Below are positions 59,775 through 64,000 of a stretch of DNA of 64,000 nucleotides, piece after piece. The position numbers were made by a program, and so were the translations under genes. How positions within the stretch are numbered: the stretch's first letter is position 1; each line of letters opens with the position of its first letter. The notes under the pieces were generated by a model. The model searched no databases. It worked only from the letters and a program-made list of their open reading frames with translations, and was not told the DNA's origin. The DNA is from Microbacterium psychrotolerans. GTDB lineage: Bacteria; Actinomycetota; Actinomycetes; Actinomycetales; Microbacteriaceae. The stretch is taken from the NCBI RefSeq assembly GCF_031085295.1, contig NZ_JAVFWO010000005.1, positions 1-64,000 of the forward strand, given 5' to 3'.

Positions 59775-60830
59775 ATGGCCGGGCCATCCCAGACGTGGGT
59801 CCCCGATGTCCTCGGGGAGCCGTTCGAGCAGCTGACGCTGTCCCTCGGCGTGGCCGGGGAGCACGGGGACCTCGTCGCCACTCTCGTCCGCAGCATCCCG
59901 AACCCGGTGATGACCGCCTTCGCGCCGCTGCGCGACGTCGACGTGCTGTACGTGCACGGCTGGTCCGACTACTTCTTCCAGCGTGAGCTGGCGCGTTTCT
60001 GGACCCACCGCGGCGCGCGGTTCTATGCCCTCGACCTGCGCCGCTACGGCCGCAGCCTGCGCGACGGACAGTCTCCGGGCTACATCGATTCGCTCGACGA
60101 CTACGACGTCGACATCGAGGCCGCGCTGCGGGCCATGGGCCACCACCCCGCCCCGGGCGGCAACGGACGCGGGCCGCACGCCGCGGCCAAACCGGACAGG
60201 GCCTCCACGCGCAACGGACGGCGGCTCGTGCTCATGGGCCATTCGACCGGCGGTCTCACGCTCACCCTCTGGGCCGCGCGTCATCCGGGCCGCGCCGACG
60301 CGCTCGTGCTGAACAGCCCGTGGCTGGAACTGCAGCTCGGCCCGCTGGGGCGTCAGGCACTCGCACCCCTGGTCGACATGCGTGCCCGCCTCGATCCGCG
60401 CGGCACGCAGCCGGCCGTCGACTTCGGGTTCTACACGCGCGCCCAGGATGAGATCGGCAGCCTCCCGAACGGCGAGCATCGGGCGCTGTGGCGCCCCGAC
60501 CGGGGATTTCCGACGGCGCCGGGCTGGCTGTCCGCGGTCATGGCGGGCCATCGCCGGGTCGCGTCGGGAATCGACGTCGGATGTCCCGCGATGGTGCTGC
60601 TGTCGACGGCCTCCACGCCGCCGCTCGCGTGGCGGGAGTCGATGACGTCGACGGACTCGGTGCTCGTCGTCGACGACATCGCCCGCGCCGCGACGAAGGT
60701 CGGTGAGCTCGTGACGATCGCACGCATCGAGGGTGCGATCCACGACGTATTCCTCTCGCGTGACGTCCCGCGCGGGCAGGCGTACGATGCTCTGGACCGT
60801 TGGGTGAAGGGGTACGTCGTACCGGACTGA
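59775..60830 (+). CDS. alpha/beta hydrolase
   Basis: A 351-residue serine hydrolase, probably of the lysophospholipase/monoacylglycerol lipase branch. The nucleophile elbow is LMGHSTGG with Ser157. VLYVHGWSDYF (about 58-68) forms the oxyanion region, DLRRYGRSLRDGQSPGYI follows the first strands, and the catalytic His is probably in GAIHDVFLSRD near residue 324. A short basic insert of about 20 residues sits before the elbow. It is monocistronic, followed by a TGTCCCC/GGGGACA hairpin. Substrate unknown. Confidence 0.88.
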   Translation: MAGPSQTWVPDVLGEPFEQLTLSLGVAGEHGDLVATLVRSIPNPVMTAFAPLRDVDVLYVHGWSDYFFQRELARFWTHRGARFYALDLRRYGRSLRDGQSPGYIDSLDDYDVDIEAALRAMGHHPAPGGNGRGPHAAAKPDRASTRNGRRLVLMGHSTGGLTLTLWAARHPGRADALVLNSPWLELQLGPLGRQALAPLVDMRARLDPRGTQPAVDFGFYTRAQDEIGSLPNGEHRALWRPDRGFPTAPGWLSAVMAGHRRVASGIDVGCPAMVLLSTASTPPLAWRESMTSTDSVLVVDDIARAATKVGELVTIARIEGAIHDVFLSRDVPRGQAYDALDRWVKGYVVPD

Positions 60831-60842
60831 TAGACCTGGAAA

Positions 60843-60862
60843 TGTCCCCCGAAGAGGGGACA
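60843..60862 (+). terminator. hairpin after alpha/beta hydrolase
   Basis: TGTCCCC (60843-60849) pairs with GGGGACA (60856-60862) around a 6-nt loop, 12 bp after the hydrolase stop. It has no T tract, so it may end the hydrolase mRNA or belong to the regulation of the small RNA that follows. Confidence 0.5.
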
Positions 60863-60884
60863 GCGGACACCTAGGTGCCGGGGT

Positions 60885-60896
60885 TAAGCTGTAGGG
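60885..60896 (+). promoter_or_regulatory. -10 box TAAGCT of candidate small RNA
   Basis: TAAGCT (60885-60890) resembles the TAGGCT boxes of this window. Six bases downstream is 60897, the first base of the first RNA hairpin. Confidence 0.45.
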
Positions 60897-61036
60897 GAGA
60901 TGTCCCCAGCATCTCAGGGAAGGCCCTCCCCAAGAATCCTTCCCAAACCGTCGTCCAGCGCCGCTAACCGGGGGGTTGGTGAGCGAGAGCAGACGACGAC
61001 AGGCCCCGGGTGTCCCCAGCACCCGGGGCCTTTATC
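60897..61036 (+). ncRNA. candidate small RNA with C-rich loops (6C-like)
   Basis: A non-coding stretch with ordered hairpins. Hairpin 1 is GAGATG/CATCTC (60897-60915) with loop TCCCCAG. Hairpin 2 is GGGAAGG/CCTTCCC (60917-60944) with loop CCCTCCCCAAGAAT. A longer stem is closed by GTCGTC/GACGAC (60950-60955 with 60992-60997). Last is a terminator, GGCCCCGGGTG/CACCCGGGGCC (61002-61030), with loop TCCCCAG and TTTATC after it. Two hairpins with C-rich loops followed by a terminator is the plan of the actinobacterial 6C RNA, whose C loops pair with G-rich ribosome sites. Loop 1 and the terminator loop are the same heptamer. The family call is tentative. Confidence 0.55.
61002..61036 (+). terminator. 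intrinsic terminator of candidate small RNA
   Basis: A perfect 11-bp GC-rich stem (61002-61012 with 61020-61030), loop TCCCCAG, then TTTATC. It is the best-formed intrinsic terminator in the window, and no coding gene ends near it on this strand. Confidence 0.75.
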
Positions 61037-61090
61037 GTTGCCCGGGCGCCCCACCGGCAGCGTGGCGAGTCGCCGGACGCGGCGGAGTGC

Positions 61091-61567
61091 TCAGTCGGCG
61101 CGGCGGGCGAGCACGCGGATGAGCAGCACGTAGGTCGTGAGCGACAGGACGTATCCGAGCAGGTAGACGACGAGCTCCTGCGCGAGGAAGCGGCTGTAGT
61201 CGAGCACTCCGTCGGTGAGCGCGGGTGAACTCTGAGCGAGGAAGTACGCCGCGGTCTGGCCGGCGGCGAAGATTCCCAGGAGCGCGAGGACCGCCAGGAG
61301 CGCGAGCCAGATGCGGGTGCGCCACACTCGTGCGGTCGCTGCCATCGCCGTGGTCGCGGTCCACGCCGGCACCTCGGGGTCCAGCCAGCCGTTCACCTTG
61401 GGGATCAGGATGATCGCGGCGATGAACGCGGCGTTGAGAAGGGTGCCGCCGACGCCGCTGAATGCGGCGATGCCGGTGTCACCGCGCACGAGCGTCGGGA
61501 TCAGCAGGATGACGAGCACCGGCAGCGTCGCGACCACGGCCGACATCGCGGCCCGGAGAAAGCGCAC
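61091..61567 (-). CDS. membrane protein, four helices, unknown function
   Basis: A 158-residue protein. Predicted helices lie at about 7-27, 38-57, 80-103 and 130-152. Between helices 2 and 3 a cytoplasmic loop holds a WLDPEVPAW segment. I do not recognise a family. GTG 61567 gives a plausible N-in start; ATG at codon 8 is an alternative. It faces the small-RNA terminator tail to tail and may be preceded in the same transcript by a 42-residue basic frame. Confidence 0.7.
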   Translation of the reverse strand: MRFLRAAMSAVVATLPVLVILLIPTLVRGDTGIAAFSGVGGTLLNAAFIAAIILIPKVNGWLDPEVPAWTATTAMAATARVWRTRIWLALLAVLALLGIFAAGQTAAYFLAQSSPALTDGVLDYSRFLAQELVVYLLGYVLSLTTYVLLIRVLARRAD

Positions 61568-61573
61568 GGGGCG

Positions 61574-61702
61574 TCAGCGTTCGTCCGCGAGCCGCGCCGC
61601 GATGGCGGTGCTGCGTCGTCTGGTCGTGTCGGCGAAGACGCGATTCCGAGGGCGGCGGGGGGTCACGGTCGCGGATCGCCGGTCCGGCTGAGGAGTGGCC
61701 AT
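61574..61702 (-). CDS. possible small basic protein, 42 residues
   Basis: A short frame ending 6 bp before the membrane protein start. The product begins MATPQPDRRSATV and is Arg-rich, ending IAARLADER. On the minus strand a TACCAT box (61708-61713) lies five bases before ATG 61702, which resembles the leaderless layout. There is no homology I recognise; it could be non-coding. Confidence 0.3.
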   Translation of the reverse strand: MATPQPDRRSATVTPRRPRNRVFADTTRRRSTAIAARLADER

Positions 61703-61861
61703 GGGGCATGGTATCGCCCGGCGAACCGGCCCGGACCGAGCCGCCTCGAGGAGTCGCTCTGAACGCCGCACGGCCACCGGCGACCTCGGTCAGGGCGCGG
61801 CACCCAGAATTCATCTGATGGTGCATGGACCGTCGCTGCGAGGTGTGTGACACTTGCGCGC

Positions 61862-62137
61862 ATGGGCATGGAGCAGATCTGGGCGCGCCTGTCCGCGGAG
61901 ACGCGCGACTGGCTGATTGCGAACAACGGCGATGCGGTCCCGGTCGACATCGCTGCCGAGATCGACGAGCTCGTCGAGGCGGCTGACGCGGAAGACGTGT
62001 GGGCGATCGAGCCGGGAGCCGCGCCCGCTGTATCGGAGCCGGAGGACGAGATTCAGGATGCCGACGAGGATCCCGGAGCCCGCTACCTCGCCGAGGACGC
62101 CATCGACTGGATCGAAGAGACCGCGAACGACGAATAG
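61862..62137 (+). CDS. small acidic protein, 91 residues
   Basis: The product begins MGMEQIWARLSAETRDWLI, with a predicted amphipathic helix and then a very acidic remainder rich in Glu, Asp and Ala, ending IDWIEETANDE. No membrane segment, signal or known domain. GACACT lies seven bases upstream of ATG 61862; ATG 61868 is also possible. The third position is GC-rich as in neighbouring genes, supporting a real gene. It is probably followed in the same transcript by the mannosyltransferase-like gene. Confidence 0.6.
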   Translation: MGMEQIWARLSAETRDWLIANNGDAVPVDIAAEIDELVEAADAEDVWAIEPGAAPAVSEPEDEIQDADEDPGARYLAEDAIDWIEETANDE

Positions 62138-62186
62138 CGGATCTGCTCGGGGGTCTCTCTGGCGTCCCTCGTGGAACGCACCCGCG

Positions 62187-63347
62187 GTGCGGATCGCGGT
62201 GATCTACCTGGCCTCGCGGCTCGTCACGACCTCGTTCTTCCTCCTCGCCGCACGACTGTCGCCCCCGGGGTCCCGGTTCGGTCCCGGTGCGGACCTGGCC
62301 ACCTATGTCGTCGCGTGGGACGCGCAGTACTACCACCGCATCGCATCGGAGGGGTATCCGGTCGAGCTCCCGCTCACGGCGGCAGGCGACGTCGCGCAGA
62401 ATGCCTGGGCATTCATGCCGTTCTTTCCGTGGGCGGCCGGCGCGGCCGGATGGCTCCTCGGCTCCTGGACGGCGGGCGCGGTGGCGCTGGCACTCATCGC
62501 CGGCTACCTGTGCTGCCTGGTTCTCCGCAGCATCCTGAAGCCCGGGATCGGTGAGACCGCGGCGCTATGGGCGGTCGGGTTCTTCGCCTCGGCTCCGCTG
62601 GCCGCGATGTTCCAGGTCGGCTACGCCGAGGCGCCGTTCCTGCTGCTGGTCCTGCTCGGTATCCGCGGCCTGCAGCGACGGCAGTACGGCATGCTGTACG
62701 CGATCATCCCCGCGATGGCGTTCACACGACCGGGCGTGCTCGCGTTCGCATTGTTCCTCGGCCTCTTCGGCGTCCGTCGATGGCTGACGCGATCGCGCGA
62801 GCCGTTCGCGCCGCGCGAGGTGGTGCACGTCGTCGCGCTCGCTGGCATCGCGACCGTGCTCGGATTCTCCTGGCAGGTGATCGCCGGACTGGTGACCGGT
62901 CGCGACGACGCCTATCTCGCGACCGAACTCTCGTGGCGGCGGCTGTGGGTCGGTGACGCGGGCGGATTCGTGCCCTTCGAAGGCTGGCTGCAGGCGGCGG
63001 ACTACTGGTTCCGGTCGTGGGGTCTCGCTCCGGTCTGGGGTCTCCTCGGCCTGGGACTGCTCGTCGTCGCCACCGGCGCCGTGCTGGCGTTCAGCCCACA
63101 TGTCGCCCGTCTGGGACCCGAGATCCGGCTGTGGGCGGCCAGCTATGTCATCTACCTGCTGGCGGTCTTCCTCCCGCAGTCGAGTGTGTTCCGGATCCTC
63201 TTCCCGCTCTCACCGCTCTGGGGTGCTGTGGCCGCCCCGCGGAGCCTGCCCTGGCGGCTCGCCGTTCTGGCCGCCTGCCTCGTCGGTCAATGGTGGTGGA
63301 TCTGGAACATGTACGGGCTCGGAACCGAGTTCTGGCACATTCCCTGA
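62187..63347 (+). CDS. PIG-V-like mannosyltransferase family membrane protein
   Basis: A protein of about 386 residues with around ten helices, resembling the bacterial PIG-V/mannosyltransferase group that uses polyprenyl-phosphate mannose outside the membrane. The key early loop is VVAWDAQYYHRIASEGYP, where WD and the Tyr-His pair match the catalytic-loop pattern. MFQVGYAEAPFLLLVLLG follows near residue 143. The start is uncertain: GTG 62187 sits right at the first helix and no good ribosome site is seen; the frame is open far upstream. Likely role: glycosylation of a cell-envelope component. Confidence 0.75.
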   Translation: MRIAVIYLASRLVTTSFFLLAARLSPPGSRFGPGADLATYVVAWDAQYYHRIASEGYPVELPLTAAGDVAQNAWAFMPFFPWAAGAAGWLLGSWTAGAVALALIAGYLCCLVLRSILKPGIGETAALWAVGFFASAPLAAMFQVGYAEAPFLLLVLLGIRGLQRRQYGMLYAIIPAMAFTRPGVLAFALFLGLFGVRRWLTRSREPFAPREVVHVVALAGIATVLGFSWQVIAGLVTGRDDAYLATELSWRRLWVGDAGGFVPFEGWLQAADYWFRSWGLAPVWGLLGLGLLVVATGAVLAFSPHVARLGPEIRLWAASYVIYLLAVFLPQSSVFRILFPLSPLWGAVAAPRSLPWRLAVLAACLVGQWWWIWNMYGLGTEFWHIP

Positions 63348-63431
63348 CCGCTCGGGGCACGGTTCCGATCTCGAGTCCGGCCGGCGGCGCTGACACCGCC
63401 GTGCGCGTCGATCCGGCAGCCATCGCCAGCT

Positions 63432-63449
63432 GTTCACCGGGCGTTCCAT
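63432..63449 (+). promoter_or_regulatory. PHO-box-like direct repeat
   Basis: GTTCACC (63432-63438), a 4-nt spacer, then GTTCCAT (63443-63449): two 7-mers at 11-bp periodicity, matching the actinobacterial PhoP-binding consensus (direct repeats of GTTCACC). It lies 94 bp upstream of a phosphonate/phosphate-type binding protein gene, so phosphate control is likely. Confidence 0.55.
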
Positions 63450-63543
63450 TCGCGGTCCGGCGGTCTCGTAATTCGTGGTCACCTCGCGGAGTTTGCATAC
63501 CGGTGTTCTCGAAATCTCCCGAATCCCCGGAAGGAACATCCTC

Positions 63544-64000
63544 ATGCGCCGCGTCGCACCCCCCGCCCTCGGTCTCCTCGGCATCGCCGCTCTCACTCTC
63601 ACCGGATGCGCGGGCACCGCGTCCGCATCGGACGCGGACGGCGCCGCCGATGCTCCCATCACCATCGCGACGATCCCGCTCGGTGACGACCCGTCGGCCG
63701 AGAACCCGATCGAGGCTTTCGCAGAGCTGCTCGAGGCCGAGACGGGTCGCACCGTCGAGGTCACCGACGTTCCCGACTACCTCAGCGTCGTCGAGGCGAT
63801 CCGCGCCGACCACGTGGACATCGGCATCATGAGCGGTTTCCCCTCTGCCCTCGCCGTCAACACCGGAGAGGTCGACGCCCTGCTCGGCTGGAAGGGCGAC
63901 GACACCCCGGTCTCCACCTGCGTCGTGCTGCAGGACTCACCCATTCAGGAGGTCGAAGACCTTGAGGGTGCGACCGTCGCGTTCGCCGACCAGGCCTCGA
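63544..64000 (+). CDS. phosphate/phosphonate-type ABC binding lipoprotein, PhnD-like (partial)
   Basis: The first 152 codons; the gene runs past the window end. The signal region ends in lipobox LTGC (Cys22). The mature part has ITIATIPLGDDPSAENPIEA, VTDVPDYLSVVEAIRADHVD and IGIMSGFPSALAVN, the PhnD/PtxB pattern of periplasmic binding proteins for phosphonate, phosphite or phosphate. GGAAGGA precedes ATG 63544. Permease and ATPase genes are expected just beyond the window. Confidence 0.85.
   Translation, partial: MRRVAPPALGLLGIAALTLTGCAGTASASDADGAADAPITIATIPLGDDPSAENPIEAFAELLEAETGRTVEVTDVPDYLSVVEAIRADHVDIGIMSGFPSALAVNTGEVDALLGWKGDDTPVSTCVVLQDSPIQEVEDLEGATVAFADQAS

Overview
The window is high-GC actinobacterial DNA, most likely from Microbacteriaceae and closest in feel to Microbacterium. 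The signs are frequent GTG starts, strong GC3 bias, LacI-controlled sugar ABC operons that lack their own ATPase, a classical menaquinone pathway, system II cytochrome c maturation, DUF4229 and PLDc_N small membrane proteins, and many leaderless promoters. The genus is an inference from gene content and style. The first ~155 bases are G and C homopolymer runs and look like a bad contig end; the last gene runs off position 64000.

Layout. 169-6206: sugar ABC permease pair, GH3 glycosidase, ThuA-like protein and Gfo/Idh oxidoreductase in one overlapping operon. 6230-12230: GH36 alpha-galactosidase, GH127 beta-L-arabinofuranosidase, a LacI regulator and a second ThuA-like gene with a micro-ORF in front; together with the first operon this looks like plant arabinogalactan/oligosaccharide use. 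12408-18223: DedA protein, a phosphatase, then TlpA-CcdA-ResB-CcsB for cytochrome c maturation. 18571-24325: YhgE/Pip protein and an MMPL exporter carrying an extra degenerate ABC-ATPase domain, divergent from a TetR regulator with twin operators. 24401-31804: menC, a 54-residue protein, a PadR/HAAS pair, an LLM oxidoreductase and metH. 31848-36079: a single-chain ECF importer (T+A+A+S) with a transcobalamin-like lipoprotein. 36156-39834: menB, menE and menA with a VOC protein. 39853-47282: LacI-GH2 divergent from an SBP-permease-permease-GH1 operon. 47300-58209: DUF4229, PLDc_N, menD, PPK2, a second PadR/HAAS module with a DrrAB-type exporter, menF, a DUF402 protein, menG and a polyprenyl diphosphate synthase. 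58312-64000: FprA-type reductase, alpha/beta hydrolase, a candidate 6C-like small RNA, small membrane and acidic proteins, a PIG-V-like mannosyltransferase and a truncated PhnD-type binding protein behind a PHO-box-like repeat.

How it fits together. The centre of the window is an electron-transport neighbourhood: menC, B, E, A, D, F, G and a polyprenyl synthase are all here, with the cytochrome c machinery at one side and an NADPH-ferredoxin reductase at the other. Sugar-uptake cassettes are set into this core, each next to its own LacI regulator. B12-dependent methionine synthase lies beside the ECF importer, which suggests corrinoid uptake.

Regulation. About 17 genes begin with ATG or GTG 6-8 nt after a TANNNT box, mostly TAGACT, TAGGCT or TAGGAT, so leaderless transcription appears common. 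The menF/DUF402 divergence has two such boxes sharing their TA. The items most worth following up are the MMPL-ATPase fusion, the four-domain ECF chain with its lipoprotein, the 6C-like RNA, and the leaderless and bidirectional promoters.
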